The translations under genes and the position numbers were made by a program. Below, piece after piece: positions 16,974-27,793 of a stretch of 64,000 bases of DNA. The stretch lies in NCBI RefSeq assembly GCF_016591715.1, contig NZ_AP024109.1, positions 4,216,001-4,280,000 of the forward strand, written 5' to 3'. A model generated the notes under the pieces. The model did not search any database, was not told the DNA's origin, and was given only the letters and a program-made list of their open reading frames with translations. Position 1 is the stretch's first letter. Each line of letters starts with the position of its first letter. This stretch comes from Mesorhizobium sp. J8. Its GTDB lineage: Bacteria; Pseudomonadota; Alphaproteobacteria; Rhizobiales; Rhizobiaceae.

Positions 16974-17569
16974 GGGTCAGTCTTTTCGATCCATTCTCTC
17001 GTACGCGCCTCGGGATCCGGGTTCAGCGTTATGTCCGTCACCACCGCGGCACTGTCGGCGCCGGCTCCGAAAACTCCATCGAGCCGTTCCGGATTGAGGC
17101 CGCCGATGGCGACCAGCGGAATGGGTGCGACGGCGTCCTTCCAGACGCGAACCCTTTCGAGTCCCTGCGGCGCCCATTTCATCGTCTTCAGGATGGTCGG
17201 ATAGACCGGACCAAGCGCGACGTAGTCGGGCCTGGCTGCCATGGCCGTTTCCAGTTCGGCATGGTCGTGCGTGCTCAGCCCGAGCCTGACGCCGGCCTCC
17301 CGTATCTGAGGCAGGCTGGCCGTTTGCAGATCCTCCTGGCCGAGATGGACGAAGTCGCAGCCCTCCTCGATCGCCAGGCGCCAATGATCGTTGACGATGA
17401 GCTGGCAATCGTGTCGTGCACACAAGGCTTTCGCCTTGCGCATCTCCACGCGCAGCCCGTCCTCGTCCATGTCCTTGATGCGCAGTTGGACCAGCCTGAC
17501 GCCAAGCGGCACCAGCCGCTCGATCCAGGCGGCGCTGTCGACGATCAAGTAGAAGGGATCGAGCTTCAT
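16964..17569 (-). CDS. thiE: Thiamine phosphate synthase
   Basis: 201 residues from the ATG that overlaps the thiG stop (ATGA). It joins HMP-PP and thiazole phosphate to thiamine phosphate. A TIM-barrel of the ThiE family is recognised by VQLRIKD (pyrophosphate Arg/Lys), [16 protein letters not shown] and VAIGGLN near the end. The start [11 protein letters not shown] is short compared with enteric ThiE but normal for rhizobial forms. Fifth gene of the operon. Confidence 0.92.
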   Translation of the reverse strand: MKLDPFYLIVDSAAWIERLVPLGVRLVQLRIKDMDEDGLRVEMRKAKALCARHDCQLIVNDHWRLAIEEGCDFVHLGQEDLQTASLPQIREAGVRLGLSTHDHAELETAMAARPDYVALGPVYPTILKTMKWAPQGLERVRVWKDAVAPIPLVAIGGLNPERLDGVFGAGADSAAVVTDITLNPDPEARTREWIEKTDPWR

Positions 17570-18339
17570 GAGAAAACCGCCCTGCCGATTGTGGGCGTCG
17601 ATGGCACGGCGACGTCGCGCGGCTCGAGCAGCCCCGAACAGAAGGCTTCGCGGCCAGCATCGACCGCCTTGCTGAAAGCGCGCGCCATGCCCACCGGATC
17701 GGCAGCCTTGGCGACCGCCGTGTTGAGGAGCACGGCGTCGAAGCCGAGTTCCATGACGGTTGCCGCGTGCGACGGGCGTCCGAGACCCGCATCGACGATC
17801 AACGGAACGTCGGGGAAGTGCCCGCGCATTGAACGCAGCGCCATTATGTTGACCGGCCCGAGCGCCGAACCGATCGGCGCGCACCACGGCATCAGCACCT
17901 TGCAACCGGCCCCCAGCAGTCGTTCGGCGACGACAAGGTCATCGGTGGTATAGGGGAATACGTCGAAACCGTCCTCGCAAAGGATGCGTGCGGCCTCGAC
18001 CAGGCCGAACACGTCGGGCTGCAGCGTGTCGTGGTTGCCGATCACTTCGAGCTTGATCCACGACGTGCCAAAGATCTCGCGGGCCATCTTCGCGGTCGTC
18101 ACCGCTTCCTTGACGGAGTGGCAGCCGGCAGTGTTGGGCAGCACCCTCACACCGAGCGAGCGGATCAGCGACCAGAATTGCTCGCCGCCCCTGCCGCCAA
18201 TCATTTCACGGCGCAGCGAGGCCGTCACCACCGAGGTGCCCGACGCCTTAACCGCTTCGGCGAGCACCGTCGGGGAAGGATATTGTGCGGTGCCCAGCAG
18301 CAGACGCGAGGTCAGTTTTGTCCCGAAAAGATCGAACAT
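17566..18339 (-). CDS. thiG: Thiazole synthase
   Basis: 257 residues. It makes the thiazole phosphate ring from deoxyxylulose phosphate, dehydroglycine and the ThiS thiocarboxylate. Signatures are [11 protein letters not shown] near the start, LPNTAGC, the Schiff-base lysine region WIKLEVIGN, and [12 protein letters not shown]. Three bases separate it from thiS upstream and it overlaps thiE downstream by four, as expected for a tightly coupled operon. Confidence 0.94.
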   Translation of the reverse strand: MFDLFGTKLTSRLLLGTAQYPSPTVLAEAVKASGTSVVTASLRREMIGGRGGEQFWSLIRSLGVRVLPNTAGCHSVKEAVTTAKMAREIFGTSWIKLEVIGNHDTLQPDVFGLVEAARILCEDGFDVFPYTTDDLVVAERLLGAGCKVLMPWCAPIGSALGPVNIMALRSMRGHFPDVPLIVDAGLGRPSHAATVMELGFDAVLLNTAVAKAADPVGMARAFSKAVDAGREAFCSGLLEPRDVAVPSTPTIGRAVFS

Positions 18340-18342
18340 CGG

Positions 18343-18540
18343 CTAGCCTCCCTGCATGGGCGACAGGATTTCGATCCGATCGCCCTCGCTCAACTGGAAT
18401 TCCGGCCGTTTGGCCGCGGGCACGACATCGCCGTTCAGCGCGGTGGCGAGCCAGCCGCCCTCATAGTCCAGCTCCTTCAAAAGGGCGTCGAGCGTCGCCG
18501 CCTTGGCTTCAAGCGCTTTGCCGTTGACGATCAGCTTCAT
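18343..18540 (-). CDS. thiS: Sulfur carrier protein ThiS
   Basis: 65 residues with a ubiquitin-like fold, starting MKLIVNGK and ending with the obligatory Gly-Gly (SPMQGG) that becomes a thiocarboxylate. Its start overlaps the end of thiO by 32 bases. The segment WLATALNGDVVPAAKR is the conserved core. Confidence 0.94.
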   Translation of the reverse strand: MKLIVNGKALEAKAATLDALLKELDYEGGWLATALNGDVVPAAKRPEFQLSEGDRIEILSPMQGG

Positions 18541-19516
18541 TTTCAGACTCCAGGTCGGCGGATGAATTGAAGAAGAGGTCGGCAGCCTGCCTGGCCATGG
18601 CCGGTGAGAGCAGGAAACCGTGCCGGTAAAGGCCGTTGATCGTGATCGCGCCGTCCTTCCGATGCGTCACCCGCGGCAGATTGTCGGGATAGGCAGGACG
18701 AACGCCCGCGCCCGTCTCGACGATCTCGGCCTCACCGAACGCCGGATGAAGTGCGTAGGCCGCATTGAGAAGTTCCATCAGCGAACGGACGGTAATCGGC
18801 CCGTCATGGTCGCTTTCGATCATGGTCGCGCCGACCATGAACTGATGATCGGTGCGCGGCACGACATAGATCGGATGACGCGGATGGAGCAGACGCACCG
18901 GCCGCGCGAGCGAGACCTCACGCGTGCGGAGGATCAGCATTTCGCCACGCACGCTGCGCAAATCGTGGTCAGCCCGCGCCATGCCCGTGCAATCGATCAC
19001 CTGATCAAAGCCGGAAGGAGCGATCTCGCCCCTATCGAGGAGGAAGACGACGCCCATCGCGCGCAGTTTGCCGGCCAACGCTTCCAGAACCCGGCGCGGA
19101 TCGAGATGGGCTTCCCCGGCAAAGAACAACCCCTGGCGGAAGCGACCGGCAAGATCGGGCTCAAGGGCCGCAAGCGCCTCTTCGCCGACGGACTCGCAAT
19201 TGCGCGTGCGAGCCGCAAAACGGGCAAGCTCGGAGGCATCGCGCGCATGGGCGACGACGAGGGTGCCGGCCTTCGTCACGAGCCCGGGCACTGTGGTATC
19301 CCACCACTCAGCGGAGGTTCTGCCGAGCGTGACAACCGCCTCTTCCGCGCTTTCGCGTTCGCACCAGGGGGCCAGCATACCGCCGGCAAGCCAGGAGGCC
19401 TTGCCGCCTATCTGGCCCCTGATTTCAACAACCGTGACCGACGCAGCCCGCGCGGCCAATTCATGGGCGACGGTGAGGCCTGCCACACCGGCGCCTTTGA
19501 CAAGGACACGGCGCAT
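18509..19516 (-). CDS. thiO: Glycine oxidase ThiO
   Basis: 335 residues. An FAD enzyme that oxidises glycine to the imine used by ThiG. The dinucleotide motif GAGVAGL is at 8-14, followed by the substrate-proximal MLAPWCE segment and the C-terminal FAD segment NGLYRHGFLLSP. This aerobic route replaces ThiH. It sits between thiC and thiS. The C-terminal tail overlaps thiS and is highly polar (ESENEADRQRQSA), probably an overlap product without a role. Confidence 0.9.
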   Translation of the reverse strand: MRRVLVKGAGVAGLTVAHELAARAASVTVVEIRGQIGGKASWLAGGMLAPWCERESAEEAVVTLGRTSAEWWDTTVPGLVTKAGTLVVAHARDASELARFAARTRNCESVGEEALAALEPDLAGRFRQGLFFAGEAHLDPRRVLEALAGKLRAMGVVFLLDRGEIAPSGFDQVIDCTGMARADHDLRSVRGEMLILRTREVSLARPVRLLHPRHPIYVVPRTDHQFMVGATMIESDHDGPITVRSLMELLNAAYALHPAFGEAEIVETGAGVRPAYPDNLPRVTHRKDGAITINGLYRHGFLLSPAMARQAADLFFNSSADLESENEADRQRQSA

Positions 19517-19519
19517 GGC

Positions 19520-21570
<2,051 letters not shown>

Positions 21571-21577
21571 GAATGGC

Positions 21578-21609
21578 TTAGGTTGAACGGGCCGGCGCCG
21601 TCTTGTCAA
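21578..21609 (-). promoter_or_regulatory. Probable promoter of the thi operon
   Basis: TTGACA lies on the minus strand at 21609-21604. A weak -10-like CTAAGC lies at 21583-21578, about 20 bp away. It is immediately upstream of the riboswitch. The -35 is convincing, the -10 is not. Confidence 0.4.
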
Positions 21610-21678
21610 GCACGTTCGGCCCCGGATGGCAGATCGGGTTCGGTTGCCGCCGTGGCGACCGGTTGGCGATGGACGCTA

Positions 21679-22725
21679 GAGTCTTTCATGTTTTGACGGA
21701 AGCGTATCCGGCGTTTTCGAAGTAGTTCTTGCATTCGGCTGCCTCGATGGCTTCGACGAGGTGGCCGATGTGTCGCCAAGTGTCCTCGACGGTGCGTTTC
21801 TGCGCCTGGCGCATCCAGTGCTTGATCTTGGCGAAGGCCTGCTCGATCGGATTGAGGTCCGGTGAGTAGGGCGGCAGGTACCAGAGCCTGGCGCCAGCGG
21901 CTTTGATCATCTGCCTGATGGCCGCCGACTTATGGCTGCCCAGGTTGTCCATGATGACGATGTCGCCGGGCTTCAGCACGGTGATGAGCTGCTGCTCGAC
22001 ATAGGCGCGGAAGCATTGGCCGTTGATCGGTCCGTCGAAGACGCAAGGTGCCGCGAGCCGATCACAGCGCAGCGCGCCGAGGAAAGTCAGCGTGCGCCAA
22101 TGACCATGTGGAGCCAGGCCGCGCAGCCGCTTGCCCTTCGGCCCCCAGCCGCGCAGGGGAGCCATGTTGGTCTTGATCCAGGTCTCATCGATGAAGACCA
22201 GGCATTGGGGATCGAGGCCGGCCTGCCAGGATCGCCATCGCTGGCGCCGACGGGCAATATCGGCACGTGCCTGCTCAAGGGCGAACAGCGTTTTTTTTGA
22301 AGCTTAGCCCTTCGCGGCGCAGGAACTGCCACACCGCATTGTGCGAGACCTTGACCCCGCGCGCGGCCAACTCGTCCTTCAGCCGATGTAGCGACAGATC
22401 AGAGGTCTGGTTGATCCGCTCCACGATGAAGGCTCGATGCGGTTCCAGAACCCGCTTACGGTGGCCACCCATCTTGCCCGGCGCCACCGAGCCGGTTGCC
22501 TGATGACGCTGCAACAATTTCACGGCTGTCGAATTTGCGATACCGAACCGCTTGGCGGCCGACCGGCGGCTCTCGCCACTCAAAACCGCCGCAACAACCC
22601 GCTCGCGTAAATCATCGGAAAGAGGTCGAACCATCAGATGCTGGCCTCCTATCCAGCCAGCATCTTGAATCACAAATCAGGCCGAGCGGGAATCCCCTAC
22701 GATTCAATCAAGCTATGAAACGCTC
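21679..22725 (-). mobile_element. IS630-family insertion sequence, complete, 1047 bp
   Basis: Terminal inverted repeats begin GAG at each end: 21679-21706 against the complement of 22725-22698, 20 of 28 positions equal, including GAG, TTTCAT, TTGA and CGTA. Both ends are flanked by TA (21677-21678 and 22726-22727), the target duplicated by IS630/Tc1-mariner elements. The interior carries one transposase in two frames. It lies between the FkbM gene and the thi promoter. Confidence 0.9.
21686..22634 (-). CDS. IS630-family transposase split over two frames
   Basis: The first part (22634-22275, 119 residues, start MVRPLSDDLRERV) carries a helix-turn-helix (SRRSAAKRFGIANSTAVKLL). The second part, ending at 21686, carries the DDE catalytic residues in VFIDETW, VIMDNLGSH and LNPIEQAF. 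The join lies at a run of eight A on the coding strand (SFKKN... in the first frame, KKTLFALEQ in the second). A seven-A message would give one continuous protein of 315 residues. Either transcriptional slippage/frameshifting makes the full enzyme or the gene is recently broken. Confidence 0.85.
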
Positions 22726-23477
22726 TAGGTGAAAGCCCAGATGTCCTCGGCCTGGAAGCCTACCTGGTAGCCGGCGGTCTTGAGCTTCACCACGACCTGG
22801 CCGATCTCGGCGGCCGGCAGCGCGCCGACCTCGATCTTGATCATGCCGGGGCGGTAGCGCTTGAGGTCGAGCTGCTCGAACACCATCCAGTCGGCGCCCT
22901 CGCAGTCGACCAGGAAGGCGTCGATATGGGCAATGCCGTTGCGGTCGAGCAGCGCCTGCAAGGTCTCCGACGGCACTTCGATGTCCTTCAGATGCGGCGC
23001 GAACTTGTTGAAGTTGGCATCGGCCTCGCCCCAGGCGTTCTTCCCCGACATCAGATTGGTTTCGGTGACCGATGAGCAGCCGATGAACTCGATCGGCAGT
23101 GTGCCGGCTTCGAGCGCCGCGGCATCGAAGGTGTGGACCGTGATCGTGCCCTTGGTCCTGGTCACCGCCACCGGCTCGATGACGAAGCGCGTCGTATCCG
23201 GGTAATTGGCGCGCAGCCGCTTCTGATTGTAGGGGATCGGCTCGACCAGCACGGCGCGCGCGCCCGCAATGCGGTGCAGCCAGGGCGTCACGTCGTCGAA
23301 CAGCGCGCCGTCGCAGGCGCCGACATTGACCATCTGGAACGGCCGGCCGCCAAAACGTGCTCTGAGCGCCGCCTTGGCCAGGAACTTCGTGCCGTGCAGC
23401 GCCGGCCCGCGGTCGAGCAGGCCGGTCGGCAGACCGAGCGACAGAAGAACGCGCGCGAATGTGGATAGCGAGCTCAT
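22725..23477 (-). CDS. FkbM-family methyltransferase
   Basis: 250 residues from the ATG that overlaps the preceding gene (ATGA). The SAM-binding segment is MVNVGACDGALFDDV, and the FkbM signature acidic block is AFLVDCEGADW. The family O-methylates sugars and polyketides, often in surface polysaccharide clusters. Last gene of the seven-gene operon with DprE1-like and UbiA genes; methylation of the exported sugar is a reasonable guess. The IS630 element is inserted exactly in its TAG stop, yet a TAG is still read, so the protein is unchanged. Confidence 0.85.
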   Translation of the reverse strand: MSSLSTFARVLLSLGLPTGLLDRGPALHGTKFLAKAALRARFGGRPFQMVNVGACDGALFDDVTPWLHRIAGARAVLVEPIPYNQKRLRANYPDTTRFVIEPVAVTRTKGTITVHTFDAAALEAGTLPIEFIGCSSVTETNLMSGKNAWGEADANFNKFAPHLKDIEVPSETLQALLDRNGIAHIDAFLVDCEGADWMVFEQLDLKRYRPGMIKIEVGALPAAEIGQVVVKLKTAGYQVGFQAEDIWAFT

Positions 23478-24706
23478 GACTTGTCTCCGGAAATGACCTG
23501 CAGCGCCGCGCGGCGCCCGCCCTGGCTTGCCGCCGTCCACAGCGCCGTCAGCGGCGCGGCCAGCAGCAGGAAGGGCGGCAGGAGATTGGGGAAGTAGATG
23601 CGGGTGTCGTGGATCGGGAAGACGGCGAATTTCGCCAGCACCCCGAGCACCAGCGCCGCCAGCAGGATGCCGCCGCGCCGGTCGAGCCGGAAGCCGGCAT
23701 GGTGCAAGCCGAACCAGCCGGCCAGTGCCAGCACCGACACGCCGACCCAGCTGTTGACGCTGATCGCGCGCACCAGTGAGGCGACGAAGGCCTTGAGATA
23801 CGCCGCCACCGAGAACGGCGGCTCGAACCCGTCCATATTGTAGTGCTGCTCGATGCTGGAGAACCAAAGATGCGGCCACCAGCCGGGATGCTGGGCCCAA
23901 TGCGAAATGGCGAAATAGGCAATGAAGGATGCCGCGAAGCCGGTTAGAGCGCCCCAAGCCCTCTCGCGGAAAGCGACGAGCAGCACCGCGAAAATGGCGA
24001 GGAAAACGATGTTGTCGGGTCTGACCATGAAGGCCAGGAACAGCACGACCGCCGTCGCCGCCTCGCGCTTGCGCACATAGGTGAAGGTTCCGCCGAGGAA
24101 CAGCGCCGAGCAGAGAAGGTCCGGCGTCGAGGCGCGCGCCGCATCGCCGAAATCGGCCATGATCAGGATCGCGCCGAGGACCGGCGCCAGCGCCAGCGCG
24201 CCTTCCGCGCGCAGCCAGGTGAGCGTGATGGCGCCGAGCAGCAGCACCGAGAATACCTGCACCAGCCGCATCGCCTCGACAGGCGAGACGACATGGCTGA
24301 GGCTGGACAGGATTTCGGCGTAGAGGAACTTGATCCGATACATGCCGAGCAGCGAATGGAAATCGGCGGCATTCTCCGCCATGTGGCTGCGGAAGCCGCC
24401 GCCATCGTCGGTCAGGGTTTTGTAGTCAGCGGCCGACACTCCGGTCTTGACCGTGCTGTAGGCATAGTCGTGCAGAGCCTGCGGATCGGGATAGGCGCCT
24501 TCCTCGGCGATCGCAAGATAGGGCAGCATGTCCCAGTTGGCGTCGGGCATGAACCAGGCGGTCGCGGCGGTAAGCAGGATATAGAGCGAAAACGCAATCG
24601 CCCCGATCGTTGCGGCCCACCGCGCATTAATCCCCTCGCCCCACGCCAGGCCGGCGCCGGTCAGCCGTTCCAGCGGATTGGTCGGAGCGGACGGCCTGGT
24701 CAGCAT
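23474..24706 (-). CDS. Polytopic membrane protein, putative GT-C-type glycosyltransferase
   Basis: 410 residues with about ten hydrophobic segments, the first near residues 32-50. It is followed by a long hydrophilic loop after ANWDMLPYLAIAEEG that places Asp residues outside the membrane, the usual layout of GT-C glycosyltransferases that use lipid-phosphate sugars. A second outside loop (HPGWWPHLWFSSIEQHYN) lies mid-protein. No family motif beyond this layout is certain. In an operon making a polyprenyl-phosphate sugar it is the best candidate for the enzyme that transfers the sugar in the periplasm. Confidence 0.6.
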   Translation of the reverse strand: MLTRPSAPTNPLERLTGAGLAWGEGINARWAATIGAIAFSLYILLTAATAWFMPDANWDMLPYLAIAEEGAYPDPQALHDYAYSTVKTGVSAADYKTLTDDGGGFRSHMAENAADFHSLLGMYRIKFLYAEILSSLSHVVSPVEAMRLVQVFSVLLLGAITLTWLRAEGALALAPVLGAILIMADFGDAARASTPDLLCSALFLGGTFTYVRKREAATAVVLFLAFMVRPDNIVFLAIFAVLLVAFRERAWGALTGFAASFIAYFAISHWAQHPGWWPHLWFSSIEQHYNMDGFEPPFSVAAYLKAFVASLVRAISVNSWVGVSVLALAGWFGLHHAGFRLDRRGGILLAALVLGVLAKFAVFPIHDTRIYFPNLLPPFLLLAAPLTALWTAASQGGRRAALQVISGDKS

Positions 24707-24718
24707 GCTCGGCGACCC

Positions 24719-26194
24719 CTACTTGCCGACCTGGCTTTTCACGAAATCCTTCACGATCGCAACGATGCCGCGCGACAGCAGGCTGTCGAAGGCATCGACG
24801 AAGCGGTCGACATGCTCGGGTCGGCAGATCAGCGGCGGCTCGAGCCGGATGACGTTGCGGTTGTACTCGGTGAAGGCGACGAGCACGTCATAGTCGCGCA
24901 GCAAGAGCGAGCCGACGAAGCCCGAGAGCGAACCCTTCAGCTTGTCGTCGAGCACGCTCACGACCGGGCGCAGCACCATCGGCAGGGTCTGCGAGAAATC
25001 ATGGAACTCAAGCCCGATCATGAAACCCTTGCCGCGCACATCCTTGATGATCTTTGGATATTTTTCCTTCAGCGCCTGCAGCCGCTGCAGCAGGTATTCG
25101 CCGGTCGAGGCAGCGTTGTCGATCAGCCCCTCGTCATAGAGCACGTTGATGCCCTCGATCGCGGTGACGCAGGCCTCGCCCATGCCGCCGAAAGTGGCCA
25201 TGGCATGGATCATCGCCGTCTTCGGCGTGCCATAGGCTTTCATATAGACGTCGCGCCTGGCGATCATGGCGCCGACCGCCGCCTTGCCGGCGCCGAGCGA
25301 CTTGGCCAGCGCCGTCACGTCGGGCACGACGCCGTAGTGCTCGAAGGCGTAGAAGCGGCCGGAGCGGCCATAGCCGCACTGCACCTCGTCGGCGACCCAC
25401 AACACGCCATGTTGATCGCACAGCGCGCGCAGCTTCTGCCAGTACTGCGCCTCTGCCTGGATGATACCCCCACCACCCTGGATGGTTTCCAGCACGATGA
25501 CACCGATCTCAGGATCGCTCTTGAACAGGCGCTCGACGGCGTCGATGTCGGCGAAGGGAACGCGCACGACATTATCCGCCACCTTGAAGTCGGCGCGGTA
25601 GAGCTGCCCGTCGGTGATCGCCAGCACGCCCTTTGTCTTGCCGTGGAAGGAATTCTCCGCATAGACAATCTTCGGCCGCTTCGGGCCTGCGGCGCGCTCG
25701 GCAAGCTTCACCGCCGCTTCCATGGCTTCCGAGCCGGACGAGCCCAGAAACACCATGTCGAGGTCGCCGGGCGAGCATTTGGCGATGTTGTGCGCGAGGG
25801 CCGCCGCATATTGCGACATGAAGGCGATCGCGATCTCCTGGCGCTTCTCCTCCTGGAACTTCTTGCGGGCTTCCAGGATGCGCGGATGGTTGTGGCCAAA
25901 GGCCAGCGAACCGAAGCCGCCGAAGAAGTCGAGGATCTTGCGGCCGTTCTGGTCGATATAGAACATGCCCTCGGCGCGCTCGATCTTGACCTTGTGGAAG
26001 CCGAGCAGCTTCATGAAATGCAACTGCCCGGGATTGAGATGCGCCTTGAACAGGTCGGTGATGCGGGCGACGTCCATCGCCTTGGCCTCTTCGACGCCGA
26101 TCAGGTCGGGCTTGGCGATGGAAGCGGGCGAAAGCGCCGGGGCATCGACCAGCGTGCGCGCGGCTGTCTGTTCCGGCTTGGCCATGACGGTCAT
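24719..26194 (-). CDS. Class-III PLP aminotransferase (aspartate aminotransferase family label)
   Basis: 491 residues from the ATG behind AGGGGAGA. Fold-type I class-III signatures are GSEAMEAAVKLA, FHGKTKGVLA, DEVQCGYGRSGRF, and the PLP lysine in ALAKSLGAG (Lys298). Relatives aminate ketones or aldehydes at the end of ornithine, GABA, or aminoglycoside sugars. The neighbours are the GT-C-like protein (12 bases away) and the SDR (22 bases). In this operon it might aminate a keto-sugar made by the DprE1-like oxidase, but amino acid metabolism is equally possible from sequence alone. Confidence 0.8.
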   Translation of the reverse strand: MTVMAKPEQTAARTLVDAPALSPASIAKPDLIGVEEAKAMDVARITDLFKAHLNPGQLHFMKLLGFHKVKIERAEGMFYIDQNGRKILDFFGGFGSLAFGHNHPRILEARKKFQEEKRQEIAIAFMSQYAAALAHNIAKCSPGDLDMVFLGSSGSEAMEAAVKLAERAAGPKRPKIVYAENSFHGKTKGVLAITDGQLYRADFKVADNVVRVPFADIDAVERLFKSDPEIGVIVLETIQGGGGIIQAEAQYWQKLRALCDQHGVLWVADEVQCGYGRSGRFYAFEHYGVVPDVTALAKSLGAGKAAVGAMIARRDVYMKAYGTPKTAMIHAMATFGGMGEACVTAIEGINVLYDEGLIDNAASTGEYLLQRLQALKEKYPKIIKDVRGKGFMIGLEFHDFSQTLPMVLRPVVSVLDDKLKGSLSGFVGSLLLRDYDVLVAFTEYNRNVIRLEPPLICRPEHVDRFVDAFDSLLSRGIVAIVKDFVKSQVGK

Positions 26195-26216
26195 CTGAAA
26201 AATCTCCCCTTCGCGC

Positions 26217-27224
26217 CTATTCGGCGGGCACATGTTTCGCGGCGACGGCGTGGCCGCCCTTCTTGGCGCGGTATTCGCTGTAGGCGGCGATCAGCATGTC
26301 CTCGTCGCGGTATTGCGGCACCCAGCCGAGCTGGCGCTCTGCCTTGGACACGTCGAGCACGCATTCCTCGTCGGCGATCAGATACTGCTCCGGATCCATG
26401 ATCGGCATGTTCAACAGGTCGAGCAGGTCGAGCGTGCGCTTGACCGCCCAGCCGGGCGTCGGCAGCAGGATCGACTTCGAGCCGGCATGGCGAATGAGAT
26501 CGCCGAGCAGCTTCTTCACCGGCGGCGGATTGAGCGAGCCGAGATTATAGGCTTCGTTCGGCACGCCGGCTTTCCAGGCAGCGCGGGCGGCTTCGGCGCA
26601 GTCGAACACCGAGATGAACTGATAGGGGTTCCTGCCCGAGCCGATCATCGGCACCGGAAGATTCCAGTCGATCAGCTTGAACAGCTTTTCCAGGATGCCG
26701 AGCCGTCCGGGCCCAATGATCAAACGCGGCCTGAACAGCGAGATCGACATGCCGCGCTTGCGCCATTCGGCGGCGAGCTCCTCGGTCTTCAGCTTCGACA
26801 GGCCATACTCGCCGAGCGGCGAGACCGGATGGTCCTCGGTCATCGGCAGCACCACAGTGTGGCCGTAGATCATGTCGGTCGTATAGTGGACCAGCTTCGA
26901 GGCGCCGGCCTTGTCCATCGCCTGGATGATGTGCTCGGTGCCGTGGAAATTCACCGGGAAGAAGAAGTCGTGCCGCTTGGCGCGCACCTGGATCGGCGAG
27001 AGCATCTTGGCCGACAGATTGTAGACCACGTCGTCGGCCCTGAGCCCGACCGCCGCGACCGAAGCCGGATCGGTGACATCGCATGTGATGAAGCGCATCG
27101 AACGGTAGTGCGGCAGGTCACTCTTGACGATATCGGCGATGACGACAGTCTCGCCATCGGCGACGAGCTTGGGGGCAAGGTGACGGCCCACGAATCCGTC
27201 GCCTCCGAAAATCACATGTCTCAT
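26217..27224 (-). CDS. NAD-dependent epimerase/dehydratase (extended SDR)
   Basis: 335 residues from the ATG overlapping the small membrane-protein stop (ATGA). The Rossmann motif GGDGFVG is at 7-13, and the catalytic YGLSK tetrad residues are in PLGEYGLSKLKTEE. The sugar-nucleotide pocket resembles GalE/RmlB-like proteins (LFRPRLIIGPGR). It could supply a sugar or reduce a keto-sugar lipid. Unlike DprE2, which is a classical short SDR of about 254 residues, this is of the extended type. Confidence 0.85.
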   Translation of the reverse strand: MRHVIFGGDGFVGRHLAPKLVADGETVVIADIVKSDLPHYRSMRFITCDVTDPASVAAVGLRADDVVYNLSAKMLSPIQVRAKRHDFFFPVNFHGTEHIIQAMDKAGASKLVHYTTDMIYGHTVVLPMTEDHPVSPLGEYGLSKLKTEELAAEWRKRGMSISLFRPRLIIGPGRLGILEKLFKLIDWNLPVPMIGSGRNPYQFISVFDCAEAARAAWKAGVPNEAYNLGSLNPPPVKKLLGDLIRHAGSKSILLPTPGWAVKRTLDLLDLLNMPIMDPEQYLIADEECVLDVSKAERQLGWVPQYRDEDMLIAAYSEYRAKKGGHAVAAKHVPAE

Positions 27225-27670
27225 CGAACGACCTCGCTTGTGCCGATCTTGTCGGGATTGATGGATGCGGTCCGCTCCTCGTGTCCCCGCCCGCCCATTT
27301 CTCTGCCACTCTGCGCGATCAGGATCGTGCCGACGCAGATGCAGGCGATACCGGCGATGCGCCAGCCATTGAGGTCCTCGCGGAAGACGAAATAGGCAAA
27401 GATCGCCACGGCGACATAGGCGAGGCTGAGGAATGGATAGGCGAAGCTGAGCTCGACCTTGGACAGGACGTAGAGATGCGATGCCATCGAGATGACGAAG
27501 GTGCACAGCCCCAGGAACACCCAGGGGCTGAACACGATCTGCAAGAGCTTGACGAGCGGATTGACGCCTTCGAAGGAGATCGGCCCCATCGACATCATGC
27601 CTTGCTTCAGCATCAGCTGCGCGGCGGCATTGGTCATGACCGTGAAGAGAATGAAGATTATGTATTTCAT
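27221..27670 (-). CDS. Small EamA/SMR-like membrane protein, putative lipid-sugar flippase
   Basis: 149 residues from ATG, with a GTG three codons upstream as alternative (the upstream GGGGCGGGG serves either). Four hydrophobic helices: residues 4-22, 44-60, about 65-85 and 90-120. The segment SFAYPFLSLAYVAVAIFAYF is typical of the EmrE/ArnE-like superfamily. ArnE/ArnF-type proteins flip undecaprenyl-phosphate aminoarabinose. Here, next to polyprenyl-pentose genes, the same task is suggested. The C-terminal 25 residues are hydrophilic. Confidence 0.7.
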   Translation of the reverse strand: MKYIIFILFTVMTNAAAQLMLKQGMMSMGPISFEGVNPLVKLLQIVFSPWVFLGLCTFVISMASHLYVLSKVELSFAYPFLSLAYVAVAIFAYFVFREDLNGWRIAGIACICVGTILIAQSGREMGGRGHEERTASINPDKIGTSEVVR

Positions 27671-27793
27671 TGTTGCCACCCCGCCCCTTGTGCGGTCCTA
27701 TTACAAACCTGCAAATATTTCGTGAAGCCGCGATAGTGTTTTGAGTAACCCAGGGCGTAACTCTTTATTTACCATGATTTATTCGACTTTTAT

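Noticed and set aside
24293..26401. 702-codon plus-strand frame across the aminotransferase and membrane-protein genes
   Set aside because: Composition is rich in Arg/His/Gly/Asp without any motif; it mirrors the third-codon GC of genes on the other strand.
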